Shown: one piece after another, positions 1 through 14,010 of the stretch | How the letters are laid out: the number at the start of each line of letters is the position of its first letter | Numbering within the stretch: the first letter of the stretch is position 1 | NCBI GenBank assembly: GCA_034190875.2 | Contig: CM067344.1 | Location: 32,992,793 to 33,056,792 of the forward strand | Source of the DNA: Urechis unicinctus | Taxonomy: Eukaryota > Annelida > Polychaeta > Xenopneusta > Urechidae | Direction: 5' to 3' | Length of the DNA: 64,000 nucleotides | Translations under genes and position numbers: made by a program | Notes under the pieces: model-generated | Database searches by the model: none | The model's input: the letters and a program-made list of their open reading frames with translations, nothing else | What the model was told of the DNA's origin: nothing

Positions 1-3000
1 GCTTTCTTTTTTTCTTTTATGCATACCTGTAATTAATAGATGTAGCCTATAACTGGCTGATTAACACTATGAGTATATCAATCACTGTACGTTTCCATCG
101 GTAGGTTTCAGTTCCGATTAGAAGTAGAAAAAGTGCTTCGGATGTGTATAGGACCTACACATGGGTGTAAGATCGTCATTTAAGTCGTCGTCGTTTGTAG
201 GATTTCATTCCATCAGATAAATGAACTTTAACCCCCGTTATAAACATATTGATGATTACTTGCATGCTATAACGATAGCTCCAAGAAAATATCTATGGCT
301 ACTAAATAAAAGGCGGATTCGTCGCAAGGAAATATTGTTCAGCCTATTATGATGGAATTATGGCGCAAGCGACTCTGTGCAATGCAGGTCGAACAGTTCT
401 AGAATAACAATAAACAACCTATGGATTTGAAAGCATCCTGCATATACGGTTGTTTATTATTACGTTTATTGTTAATCCATACCAGATGTCATAACCTTGA
501 GATTGCGTACCAATGATAAGATAGATTGTATGATGGTCTATGTAAATTATACGCGCTCTTTTAATCTCAATGTTACCTCGTCACTTACGAGTAATCGAGC
601 ATGAGAACTCCACTGGAAACATGTCCCTAGTTTTAATCCAGTGCCAACAACTGACAGCAGAGCACCGCTTGAGCCCATGACATGAAATTGAAAGTTGACC
701 AATTCCTTTAACTCTGCTTTGTGTCACCCCTATTCTGGCCAAAACGATCGATGAACTGTTCAAGAACTATTGTTAGGGTGAATTCCGGAAGAAGCGAGTC
801 AACTGTATCATTCAAAGATAGTAAATTTTGCTTACCAGTCTACAGGCTGCATATAATGAGAAAGTGTCATGCGAAGCCCTCGAGTGCTGCATTTCTTATT
901 GAAATAATCTGACATGTCGTAGCTGTTTTTACATATTTTCGAAAACAGGTTTTATGAAATTCATCGCAGTAAGCCGGAGATTGCTGTAATATTGGATGTG
1001 GTAGTTAACATCCGTGGAGATCCCATTAATGACCAATTAGCATACCTCGTTTAATAGTTTTGCCTCAATTTTCTCGAGGATGGCCATATTCTTGCGCACG
1101 AATGCACTATAATGTTTCAGCGTAGTTGGTTGCCTGATAAGGCTTTGGCATTTAGTGTATGAATATCCGCCTCCGTACTAAATCAGTGCATATAAATGAA
1201 GGAGCAATTTCAGAATGAAGAAATATATTTCCGGCAGGTAAAATGCTAGCAAATGCTTCCAACTTATACGCATCTGTTTTAAATAGGTAATCGAGCTAGT
1301 AATTTGAAAAAAATAACAACAATTTTGTTCAAATCGTCAGAAACTGGCCATAGTAGCCAATGCCGAACCATTTAGCGCTGCTTCATCATAGCATTACTGG
1401 TGCTCAGACCCATTTCAAAGTATATGTGAATCAAAGTATGCTCCATATTGAGTACATCTATCTATCTATCTACAACAATCAGACATCTTAACGCGACCGA
1501 TCACAATTAAAAGCACACAATCACTGCAGGTGGCTAAATATCTCGCATTAGTGTCTGCGATTGCGCACTATCCCTCGAATATCATCGATATACACTACCA
1601 TCTTCACGAGGCCATGACGAACATTGCACATTCACTAATCAGGCATTGGACTCTTGGTCCGCAGCCTATATTGATAGATTCTATTGCAACGTCTTTGTCG
1701 CTTCAAAAATGAGCTTAGCGCAACGAATTAGCATTATCTAGTCCATTTACTCATTATGCCTAATCATTTTATGTGACGAGGTTTGAACATGCCTCGGTAT
1801 TGCTAGTATGCAAAAGGGTCTGTGAGTAAGCCTCTCTGAACACGTTGACTAGGAAGATCGTCTTCATTTTCAGCTTAAGTTGCACATGTTCAATCGGCGC
1901 TGTGTGAACAAACATAATCTTAAGGGATTGAGACAATCTCTTTGGCATTTGTACCGTAATCGGCCTGTATTTTAGAGAGGAGCTAAGTACTTGTGGTATT
2001 GCTATCCGAAAGCAACACTTGATCGCTCGTGAATGTTTCGATATGGTTATTAGAGTGCATTTATTAGGTTAATACTCAAAACAAACCGACGTAGGGAATC
2101 CGCTAGACCCTAAGATATGACTCGCATCGTATTCTAGAAGTTGCTCTCTCGCTAAAGTAAAAAGACAGAATAATCCTACTCGGAAGACAAGTTAGGGAAA
2201 TGTTGGCCAAAACCCCAAAGAAGATGCCTAATAAATTATAAGTTATGCAAATAGTCACGCTGCGTATCCTTCGATAAATGCATTGTATATACTGTAACCT
2301 CTCGTCGCTGACATTACATGTCAGGCCTAGCTTTACAATGCTGGCGGTGAGTGTGTCCTTTATATTCCAAGATGAGTGTTGTCAAGGTAGACGTCGACTC
2401 GGCAAGGGCGAATACAGGTAGAAAGCGCCTTGTTGGAAGCTTTAGCGCTTTGGGCGTATATCACTGCCTATCTGTGACGTTCACGTTGCAGCGGAATAAA
2501 TCACCCTTGATTTTTGCAACAGCCAATGCCTTAACCCAAAACAGCAAATAAGACAGCAAGCCGTATGAAGCAGTAGGCATACTTTGTGACAGTCTGTATT
2601 AAACGGCTTAATGTTAAGCAAGATGTGCTATTTTTATGGCAAATATTAAGGCCTATGCAAACAGCAAACAATGTTGATATTGATAACCGAGTCTTGCTTA
2701 GAGGGATTGCTGTACCTTACAGTGGTTTCTACGTACTCTTGGCTTCTTCAATCCTGAATTTTTTTTAGAATCATAATTAATGAAATTGAGCTATTCCAAC
2801 CTTACAGCTGCGTTTATGCTGCATAGATTGATTATCATAAGTTCTCCCTGTTACACGGTACCATCTGGCTGTTAACCATGATTCAGTTCAGACTCAAATG
2901 AGGATATTTTGCAACGTGAAGGCTTTTCACGAACGTCGATGTGTTCACCGCCTGTAAGCCAATTTTAATGTGCATTACAGGGGAAAAAAGCCGAGAGTAA

Positions 3001-4376
3001 AACGTGCAGCATTATTATATTTGAGAAGCAACATGTCAAACTACCGCTGTGAATAATAATGATAGACTACGAACAGCTGGCGAGGTCTCGTATTTGAACG
3101 CCTTTAAAAACCCGATTACATCAATGATCTTCCAAAGATAATCCACGTCAAATTGACGAGATTCAAAAGCTGTTAACGGGTTCACTGCTCCTTTTATTGG
3201 TGTGCTTTTACATAATAAAAGCATTGGCATTGAAGATGAGGTATAGTATAGTAGCGATTTCTATGTGATGCACGTCACTGACAGTAGGTAGTCAATCGGT
3301 GTTTAACATCCATGGCTATTATGCAATAATGGGCTTAAATTTAACTAGAATTATTTTTCTTACTTTTGATATCACCGATGTGTATGAGGTGAAACGTAAC
3401 TGGATCAGCTGTGTGTCGTCCAAGTAGCCTGAATTGTGATGTACGTATGCATGGTCATTCAACACATTTAGGTGTGGTTGCGGAAAACCACAGGCCATTA
3501 CGATTGTAACGCTTTGACCACTACGGATATATACGCTACAAGCATGAACTGTTGACATTTCATTACCGATTCGAGTGCTACGCGTCTACCATATTTCCCT
3601 CGAAAGAGATCAGTTAATTAAAAAGATACGGGGGGGGGGAGGGGTGATTCCGTTGATTCAGCTTTCGCAACATGCCATGCATGCCATTGTATTTGTATGG
3701 CTTTAATTTAACAATACACAAACACCAATGATTGTCTGCACTGTATGTATGTTCTGCAAATACAGTGGAGAATGCCATTAGTCCGCCGTCCATGGTGGTA
3801 TTCATACTGCGTTTCAGGACGACGCGTGTAATAACTTATGCACTTAAGAAAACATGTTCAGTACTTGGTCGAGTCTCAAAGCATTTATGATTCCCGGCAA
3901 CAGTGGACTTGTCATTTATCTTCTTTATGCTGCCCCTGAAATTCGGTTTTATCCACACGGCATTCACAGCCTATTCCAGGCTTAGTAGTATTCTTTAGAC
4001 GGCATATACAGAGTTGCTGCCTTTTTGACATGATACACTTTATTGATTAATCCGTCAATGTAATGAATTTTCCTCTGAAGTTCGGTTTTTACTTAACTTC
4101 TATTACTTTACTCAAGACTCATTGCGTTGCGAGCATATTCACTATTGTTGATGCTCTCTAAAAATATGTCAAAATCAACTGAATAATGACGATGTTCTAA
4201 GCCGTTGATAGTCATTGTTGTAGTAATATGACAACAAAGATCGACTAAGTCGAGCTGGTTTGGAACAGCAATGTCTTGATATATTTTTTCAGATCAGCTT
4301 AAATGAACTTGTGAAGCTTATTTTGTAGCTCAATGATGTTTTTTCTCGTGAAGGTAAGACAGAGGATTTCCGCTGG

Positions 4377-4985
4377 AACGAAGCTATGAAATGCCACTGA
4401 ACAATTTCAATTATTTGTAATCGCACTCTGAAATAGCACTGTTGAGTACCAGCCAATGCTCATCAGGAGATGCATAGAGTATCATTATCTTAATGAACCC
4501 TCCGAGTGCATTTTATTTATTATTTAGGAAACACTTTATACATCATTTGATTATAATGAACCCATAACTGCTGGTGTTAATGCTTAGGTCTTGGTTTATG
4601 CAGTAATTGTTTGATTCTTCTGAATCTTATGGGTTACAGGCATATTCCTAATATACGAACGAAGCTATGTAATGCCACTGTACCATTTCTCTTAGTTATA
4701 ATTGCACTCTGAAATAGCACTGTGAAGTATCAACCAATGCTCATTGGGAGATGCCTAAGGTATCATGATCTTAACGAAACCTCTAAGAGCGTTTTTACCT
4801 ATTCATTATTAAGGAAACACTTTATACTTCGTTTGATTATAATGTACCCATAACTGCTTGATAAATAATACCGGTTTGCTAGTGTTAATGCTTTGTTCTT
4901 GTTATATGCAATAATGGTATTCAGTTTAAAAACCTTAGTCACTGTTGATCTTTCTGAACCTTATAGGCTGCAGCCATATTCTTAA
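4377..4985. repeat. Internal tandem doublet of copy A (period about 281 bp)
   Basis: Two adjacent diverged units begin at 4,377 and about 4,658. Each starts with a GAAGCTATG-like motif followed by the AATGCCACTG and CACTCTGAAATAGCACTG blocks, then CCAATGCTCAT and GGAAACACTTTATAC. The same doublet is present in copies B and C, so the duplication predates amplification of the long unit. Confidence 0.8.
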
Positions 4986-5183
4986 TATGATTTTGTTTAT
5001 GTAATTGAATACATAGCGAATGGCGGTTGTGCACACTTAGTGGTTGTATGGCATTGGAGTAGTGTAGGAACTGTTGTTCCTTCAGCACTTACTGAATATA
5101 TCTAAATAGTCTCATCACGCCAAATTCAGTCGAAGCAATATGTGGAATACACAGCAAACCCATAGGCGATAGTTTTATTATCT

Positions 5184-5245
5184 CGCCGCTGAGACAAATG
5201 TTAAACACTATACTTCAGAGCTCACTGATCTGGTGCATCCCCTTT
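5184..5245 (-). mobile_element. Truncated head of tRNA-derived SINE (copy A remnant)
   Basis: On the minus strand this matches the head of the SINE that is longer in copies B and C. It ends abruptly at GCCGC because a deletion of about 0.48 kb removed the B-box, body and tail. It is recognised only through its paralogues. Confidence 0.55.
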
Positions 5246-8200
5246 CAGAGATTAAAATACCACGTAATATGATCGTCCGAGCCACGGTGAACCAGATAGG
5301 TTTTTACATCTTGGCATAGAGAATCTCTTGAACTTTTTCCAGGTATTGTGAGGATGACTTTTAGATAATACCAGTAGCATATTGCTGTCCAAATAGGATT
5401 GATGGGTAGCAAATTGTTCGTTATTCCATACTAACAAAATTTGCTATGACACGTTTGATATCAAGATGATAACTTCGTCCCGATGGAGAATATTAAAGGT
5501 TTATAGAGGCTATCAATAAATGTACATGAAATTCGTATCGTACGCTAAACTTTTGTCGATCAGAAGAAAACCATAGATTGTTCAGTAATGCAGCAAATTA
5601 TACCATGATACGGCGTGTTGCTGTTTACATACGGCAATTCTTAACAGCTTTGAACAGATTAGGCCATTCGCAAAGAAAACAGACATGAAGGCCAAGCAAC
5701 GGCTCAATGTAAGCAGTGTGATGGAATTCCAATACAAATGTTGAAAAATCAGTTATTAAGGTGTTGATCCAGTATGGTATGCCGTCATCATGTTTTATGT
5801 TTTAATGCAAGTCGTGCCATCGGAAGCTTGCATGTTAATATTGAGGATGCGGGGCCAGTACCATTATATCAAGCCAGTTTTAAAGCAAACTCGCAGCTAG
5901 CGAACAGGTTTCATAGATAAATGTTGCAAACCGATTGACATCCAAACATCAGAGACAAGCCAAGTATTAGAATTAAGGCTACACAGATTTGTGCAATGGC
6001 GTAAGTGAAACAACGGCTGCTTTTGTCAGCATATATATAATGTCATATTGATGTACAATAAGTGTTTTCCGGCAGCCACTTTAATTTGTGTATTTGTGTT
6101 TTGTGTACTGTAAAACGATGTGTCACGTTTAGTTTCGTAACGCCAATTATTTCACTTTCGTGGTGTAATATACTTTATCTCTGATGTATTTTAGTGTGCT
6201 ACAGCAGGCTATTGGCAAGCTAAACAAAAGCCGTGCCGTATGTTGCGTGCAAAGCATTGTCAGTGTGGTAGAGAGGTCTGGAATGCGATTACAGCTAACG
6301 GACACACATACCTCGAATTCATCAATCTTATCAGCAAGGCTCTGCCTACTGCTGTTCTTTCTGTATTCCATCATTAAATGACACATGCCCGCAAAATGAT
6401 GTATATAACGACTCAACTTGTTGTTAATAGTTTAATTAACCATTACTAGGGGACACATATTTTGCGGGATGATCGATGAGACGGTGACAAGAGGTTAAGT
6501 CATGATATCCATAATCTACAACAAGATTTTGCCATTGTTGATAAGTACTTACAGGCAAAGCGATACATTTAGGGTGGATATACGCTACCTAACATAATTT
6601 CTGATTTGCCTTAAAAAGTTGGAAACAAATAGTATTATTGCGAGATAAGCATCTCGTGACGTTAGCAAAAGATTTTACACGTGTATGGAACGCATGCCGC
6701 AGTAAAGAGATACCAATTCCCTGAAAGAAGTTACTTTTTTCTAACTTGATTGTGGCCTATTCTGTTATCGACTATATTTGTAGGATTGTTAAATGTCAGC
6801 CTGGAGATGATTTTCTCAACAAAAGCTAAAGTAAATGAGTGGTGCAAGGAATTGAGAACATGACTCAACATGTCACACTGTTAGCAATCGGCTGAGAAAA
6901 TAATGACTACGTATGATGGTTAATGCTGTGTTTAAGCCAGTGTAATTTTGCCATTTAATCGCATCGAAATCTATAAGGCAGGATAAGCACCGATTAGCCA
7001 GCAATCATTGGTTGCAAATAACCCTTTTGTGTTCAAAATAGTTGAAATAATTCGAAACAGCAATCATCACCATGTATTGTGCGATGACGCATTGAGACGC
7101 TTGTCGTCATTTGAAAAAAAAGGTCCTATTTGCTTATGTTATTGCGATTTCTTCCTTGTCAATAATAGGTCGCAATTGCCAATGACCCATACTGATTACT
7201 GGGCCTGGTTATGATGTCGACAGCACGAAGCATTGTCTGTTCAAAATGTTCTTTTAAGGATAACAGGAAATGCGTATGACGTTTTGAGACAGAGTAGTCT
7301 GAGATAATTGGATTGCTTAAAACGGAATCGCTCATACATATATGTATGCGGTATTTATATAGCTCCATTTGAAGGTATAATTAGGGTTGCCGTTTTTTCT
7401 GTTCTGCGATTATATTGTGGATTGATGCAATAAGTCATGTTTGTATCGATAACTAAGGTGTTTTGCAACCTTGTTAAGTTATCTACACCCGACAGCTGTC
7501 ATTATCTACACCAGATAGTGACTTCTATCAGAGACCATTATGTATTAAACACTTTTAATGGACACGAACATCTTCAAATACAAGGACTACCATGGTCAAA
7601 GAAACAGCACCACATGTATGTGATATCACAATTAAGGCAGCCAATTCACATCACACGTATCGCAGATATTACAATAGAAAAGGCGTGATTTACGTGTTTA
7701 TGGCAGATAAGCACATCGACGTGATACATTTGCAATCTCTATTTCCAAACGTGTACAGTGTGGCTAACATATCACACTTACGTTGTCCTTAAAAGTGTAA
7801 CAGTTTAAACATCGATGGAAGTGAACAAACTTAGTGCATTGTGTTTTATTTCATGTGAACATGGCCGTATTCGATCAGATGACGATTACGTATTAAAGCA
7901 ATGCGTTTGAGTGCCAATACAATTGTGATCACAACATATTCCGACGACAGTGTTTTTACTTCTATATTGTTGTACAAGCAAGCCATTTCTCTAAAATATA
8001 TCATGACGCAGTTGGAATTTTGTATTATTTCTTCACTGGGTAAGCATACGTCCTAATGCGTTGTAGCATATTATTAGTATCTGTATATGGACTTTTTATC
8101 ATATAAATATAGATATTACCATGTCTTTAAACGGGTTTGGTTTTGCAGATAGTCCAGGATGCGTACACTTCTTATCGGAACCAATACACGTCCAACGGGG

Positions 8201-10743
8201 CGATACACTATTTCAGTTGAATTATCGTGCAATTATAGTGCACAGCCTATGGATTGGTGGGTGAGCTGCATAAATGATAGGTCATTGTTTCTTTTATTGT
8301 AAATCGATGTCATAGCCGGAAGATATACGCTCGAACGATAATGGTGCATTTAAATGTGGCATTGTAAATCATTCAAGCTCTGTCGATCATAATATGACCT
8401 TATCATTTACAATGTAACCCACTGTACACTATTGAACGCCTATTAAACATTTGATAATGCTTGCGCTGAATTGCCTTTAATTATTGCGACGCAATGCGAC
8501 TTTGACTTTAACGAGCGGAGAAATCGTTGACATTGTTGGATTTGAGTATAAACAAAGCCCAATGAATTCCGTCATCGGGACGGCATTATGAAACAAATAA
8601 GTACGCATAGTCTCACTTAACAATAGCGACGTCAGTAAGATCGTTATCACAAGAGTAGTAATTTAAAGCCAACCTACCATTGCATTGACTGATATTTGGC
8701 GTTCTGTGACATAATAACATTGCCCTCGCTTAAACTGTCACGTACGGAAGTACTAGATCAAACGGTGTGATTCACAAGTTTAATGCGACTCTTCCGAGCT
8801 TTGCATACAGAACTGTCGATATCACCAAAATCAAACCTTTTTATAGGGGCTACGTTCTTTTAATTACATGGACATCATTTTAAGCCACTACAAATCATTC
8901 AGTGAATGTGGATAACCCGCCAAATACTGCTTATGTTTTTTTATGCCCTAAATTAAGGAATCCAAGCATTTAAATCATTATAAGAGCGTAAACACAATGT
9001 TCATATAAACCATAATGATAGTCACAGGCAAACATACAAGAATAAAAATTTAAATCTTCAGGCGCCAAAGAGCCGTTAGCATGGTAACCCCTCACATCAG
9101 TTTAACCCTATTGGCAAAGCCGACTCCTACTCGATTAGAGCTGGTTTCCCTGCACATGAAACCGTTCTTACTGCGCCGAAACCGGTTTAACAATATTAAA
9201 TTTGTCAGTATAGCGAATAATGATGCTCGCAATATTTCCACTTGCCAAACTGGTCAACTACAGGAGTTTAAATTGATTTTAACAAAAAGGATATTTATAG
9301 TCATTCGCAACGAAAAACGTGCCCTCAATGAATTGAAACATTGTAAATGACTGATAGAGCTGCATATTATGTGTAAAAAAACGCATTTATATTGTTAGCG
9401 GTGAGTGTTTACGAGCCTACTAAATATTGTATTATGAGACTTACGGGGGCCAACAACCGGATACTTCCATAGCTTGTATGAGTGGAGCTGTTATTGTCGA
9501 AAAGCAGAACAAACTGAAGTAGCAATCGATCTGCATGTGTTATATACAAGAGATACGGTCATAAATAATGTCATTCTATACACAGTATAAGGGAAAGAAC
9601 AGATCTAGCGTAATATTTCCACCGCGCTACCATTCTTGGGTCTAAGGTAGAGTCTAAACAGACGTACTGAATTTGTACGCCTCTGTGAGCAAAGTCATCA
9701 TCATACACTGGGTGAGGTTATTGGCTTTGAATGAAGTTGGCGGTTGCGATTTTATGATTTTGTCAATGGCTGTCGTCTTAACTAATTTAAGGGGGCTGAT
9801 TAGCTGACAGATAGATATTTATAGTGTGCTGTTCATGGAAAAATTTAAAATTATGCAAACAACTATATGATGCCGTAGCCAATATCAAATAATTGAATAT
9901 TCTCTAAATGCACATATTTTCATTAGAGCAATCATAGAAAACGCGATCATGCTAATCATAAATGGTACGTAATGATTCACACGATTTGGATATGGCTTGG
10001 TTATAAAACCATCAGCAATCAGCTAAGCAAACCAAATTGACGCCATTTTCAGACTTAATATGCTACGTGGAAGTATTATACATTGAACTTAATTAATAAT
10101 CTGAACATTGGAAAAAGCCAGAAAATTTGAGAAAGTTTATTCCACATTTCACACAAAACATGGAATTAAGGTTTGCGCAATATATTCGGACTGTCAATAT
10201 ACCCATTATATAATATGGAAATCAGTCACTACCTTGAAATGAGATCAATACGCGGATTTCACACACACAATCCAGTTTAGCAGTTGATAATATACGCAAT
10301 TGTCTTACCCTCTCGCTCAGATCAATATACATAACAAGTGGCAATGAAATTGACACAAAGTGGTTGATTATGTGCTTCCAAGGCAAGAATCCGTTCGCAG
10401 AGCAAACGATATACCGTTATATGCTAAATTATTTTGAAAACTGCGTCATCTTTCACCTAAGCCGGAGCTTTTTAGTGAGTTTAATAACTGCCTGCAAGTC
10501 ATCGCCCGAAGATGTATGACATTATAACAACTAGTTTATAATATCAGCGATCAAATAACGACGGCCGGAATTCGGCTGAAAAGCAAAATAAACCTGACTT
10601 CAAGAATGAAGATTTTGGACAGAAGTCACTGTATGCATACATCTAAACGGTGATTGTCTGCGTTTGAAATGAATTCCATATTGGATATTAACAGATAAGC
10701 ATATTTTATGAAACTTAAAAAGAGCCTAATCAATATTTTCTAG

Positions 10744-10933
10744 CAACCATCAGATATGCGCTTTGACCTTTAATCAATGAGCAATAAACTAATGTATTAA
10801 TGAATTTATATGAGAAAACCTGAAGCAATATACATCCAACCCGATATGCGCTTATATGACCTTTATGTATATATATATATATATATATATGAGCAATAAA
10901 CTAATGTATTAATGATATATATGAAGCATATAC

Positions 10934-10935
<2 letters not shown>
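10744..10935. repeat. Local duplication whose second copy has drifted into (AT)n
   Basis: The phrase GAGCAATAAACTAATGTATT occurs at about 10,779 and again at 10,891. The words ATATGCGCTT..GACCTTTA (10,750 and 10,842) and CATATACATCCAA (about 10,826 and 10,925) are also repeated. An (AT)12 tract at 10,866-10,890 interrupts the second copy. This is the left border of the AT satellite that follows. Confidence 0.75.
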
Positions 10936-10940
<5 letters not shown>

Positions 10941-11012
<72 letters not shown>

Positions 11013-11016
11013 TATA

Positions 11017-11059
<43 letters not shown>

Positions 11060-11245
11060 TATCTATAACATATATCTATCTCTCTATCTCTCTATATATA
11101 TATCTATCTCAAATATATCTATGTATCTATATCTCTCTCATATACAGCCTGATCTATATATACATATATATATATATATATCTATATGTATATATATATA
11201 TATCGCCTCTCTCATCTCTTCAGCCTAAAATAGCCCTCTCTCTCT
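10941..11245. repeat. (AT)n / (ATCT)n microsatellite block
   Basis: Nearly pure AT dinucleotides run to about 11,060, then degrade into ATCT-, CTCT- and ATAC-containing simple sequence. Poly-IleTyr frames here are only translations of the repeat. Confidence 0.97.
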
Positions 11246-13588
11246 GAACTTACTATACTGTGCCGTTCGCTCAGTGTGCAGTCATGATGCTCTATGTAAC
11301 TATTGGCTTCTATCAAATCGCTATGCAATCATCTGTTTTACACATACCTGACATGTTTGTGCTAGATCGGGTGGCTTTTTCGACATAAAAGCATCTATCT
11401 ACTGTAAACAAGCTGGCAATTATATGTGTACCAATGTAAACATCGGCTTACAAATCAGTTAACACAGTATAGATAATGATACATGTTGTGAAACAGTACA
11501 TTAACACCCAGCGTAAGCGACACACGTAGGTTTCCACTGCTGGCTTGATAAAACTGAACTTGACATCATTTCATTGATACAAAAGTATTTCCTACTGTGA
11601 CTGCATCACATTACTTTAATGTTTCATACAATGCTCTGAATAGAATGTGTTCATTTGACGAGATGCCGATTGAATAACACATACAACCGCTCAATATCGC
11701 ATAAACAAATACGTTTCGAATTTCTCTAATAAATGACGACCCGTTTTTATTGACTAACCACACACTAGCGTTGTATCTAATCCAACATCGAGTTTTTTTA
11801 ACTTCGACATTGAATTAGCCTTCGTTATATTTGTCATTATGAGTCATTTGTAGAATTAATATGATAAAAGAAATGTTTTACCGATCTGAACATTTAATCT
11901 CAATGTGAATGACGTAATTGCATTGCATATCCCCCAGATTACTCGGGTCGACTGGTTAATATAAATCACCATTTCCTACATTGGGCAATAACTTACTGTA
12001 ATCACTCAGCTTCCCATTTATTGAGTAGCAATGGCACGGTGAATAATGCATATTGCATCTCAGCAGCAGCGCCTTTATTCCCCTAGCTTCGGCAATTAAA
12101 TCCTCACATATAAATGTTCACATCTGTCATTTATTCCGGTCCATGATTTGACTTTATACATTAGCTGTATTTGCTGGGTAAATCATGGCATCTGGTAGTA
12201 TATAAGTAACATACGTGTGCATTCGAGCAAAGGAATTCTGATTTATCTCACGGCTTTGAGTGATATCAAGAGGCCCTTACAGAGAAAAGGATTCTGTAAT
12301 GTTGGTTTCCGGTGTTATCTGCAAAGCGATAACAAACACATGCCTCTTACATTTCTTAAAAAAACAGCTATTTGGTATTATATTCCTATATGGACCAAGA
12401 CCACCACTCCACCAATAACAATCACAATTCATAAACAAATATTATCCAGGCTAACATAGTGATTGAACACTTGTTTTTGACCTTTCTAATGGGCACCGAT
12501 TACGCATGGTCATCAGTGTTCTACACATCTACAAACCGACGCAGGCTGTCATCATTAAACTGTAGAAAATTAATACAAGCTATAATAAGAAAACATTTGA
12601 ACCTTTAGAAACTTGGAAATCATGTTAAGAAGATAATTTATAAAATGAAACACCATTAATCACGTGTCTTATAATGGAAGTATGTCAGACAAACGAATAG
12701 CACTCTGAATGGCCCCAACCTATGGATCATTTTTGTCGGATTGACCGGAGACTAACTTCACGCATATCAATCTCTATTTGTTACATGACTATCAAATGGT
12801 TGAACTATGACAAATCATTGACATTGAAAATGATTACGCTAACAGACGCATGGTATCAAGTCGGTTCCGTTCATGGGGTAAACATTCGCATCCCACAACT
12901 ACGAATTATTAACGGGCTTCGAACTGTGCGTCCAACTCATGACCATTGAAGCGATATAAATGATGTACCGTACGGAACATTAAGCTTTAAGAGGCTCATA
13001 ACAATACTCCAGCAAGCAGATACTAATGTGAATGCTTACCTGCTGTGCACCGTTAACATCACACAGCGATGGTGAGACAACTCATGAGATATTGTGACGA
13101 TTTCACTCAAAGTTTGAGCCGTAGAATATGTCTCATGATAGTCGCTGCTGATGACTTAACTATATTGTTCTCAATTGTCTGTGTTTTTAAGCGTAATCAT
13201 TGGCTAGATTTTGTTCTGTGACGGTCGTTTAATTCCGTCGGGGTTGAAGACGCACAGGCCATGTCCAAAAATAAACTATAACTGGTTGCAATGACTTAGA
13301 TGGGAAATAATTATGGCAATAACAACGTATAGATGTTTTTTAAAGTGATTATCTACAGGCCTCAAGGGAACTGGTCTAATTAAAGTGCGTCACGCGTTTG
13401 TTGCGAATCATCGTAACAGCCTGAGTCTGTAAACAAGCTGGCATTCATATAAGTGCCAAGCTATACATTGACTCACTAATACGTTAACGCAGTTTATATC
13501 ATCATTAAATGCTGCTACATGCTATCAAACTGTACATTAACAGCCAGCGTAAGCTACACACATAGGCTTCTACAGCTCCCTTGATAAC
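11246..13588. repeat. Array block R1, first copy
   Basis: Bases 11,700-13,320 are collinear with 26,010-28,200, sharing for example TCTAATCCAACATCGAG, CATATCCCCCAGATTACTC and TTTAATTCCGTCGGGGT. About 165 bp at 11,400-11,565 recurs in diverged direct orientation at 13,426-13,588, so the block is bracketed by direct repeats. No open frame is shared with the paralogue. I see no gene or RNA. Confidence 0.85.
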
Positions 13589-13609
13589 ACACATATATAT
13601 ATATATATA

Positions 13610-13667
<58 letters not shown>

Positions 13668-13710
13668 GTATATATATTTATGTATATGTACATACATAGC
13701 TATCTATCAA

Positions 13711-13753
<43 letters not shown>

Positions 13754-14010
13754 TACATATATATAAAATATATATATGTATATATATAAAAATTTATATA
13801 TATATACTTATGTATATATAAATATATATAAATATATATATATATACATATATATATACATATTTATATATATATACATATGCATATATATACGTGCATA
13901 TATTTATAAATATATACATCGTTAGATACATATAAATATCTATACACAACTATATGTATATATGTGTACATATACTTAATCTTATAAAAAATATTTATGT
14001 ATATACATGC
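13589..14010. repeat. AT-rich microsatellite / degenerate (TA)n block
   Basis: A pure (AT)n core is followed by TATATACATATATAAATATA-type degenerate simple sequence. It abuts the right direct repeat of block R1. Confidence 0.95.

Larger units (their letters stand above)
1..10860. repeat. Copy A of a long (>10 kb) non-coding repeat unit
   Basis: This stretch aligns collinearly, same strand, with 32,281-45,405 (copy B), and up to base 8,000 with 51,800-64,000 (copy C). As a sample, 61-120 differs from 32,341-32,400 at 3 of 60 positions. Compared with B, copy A lacks about 1.95 kb at 705-715, 1.57 kb near 4,365, 0.48 kb near 5,183 and 0.56 kb near 5,950. It keeps 6,384-7,015 and 7,490-9,495, which B has lost. 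Bases 9,496-10,315 match B 44,653-45,400; 10,320-10,745 has no partner here. All open frames are short and are broken in the paralogous copies, so I call no gene. The left end lies outside the window. Confidence 0.9.

Noticed and set aside
2586..2768. Frame similar to the one at 56,819-57,031 as a gene
   Set aside because: The equivalent in copy B (about 37,276) is frameshifted and the two frames differ by internal indels; the similarity comes from the duplicated DNA.
5027..5190. Tail sequence shared by all three copies (near 5,027, 41,330 and 58,615) as an additional gene
   Set aside because: It is only part of the long unit; frames differ between copies at indels.
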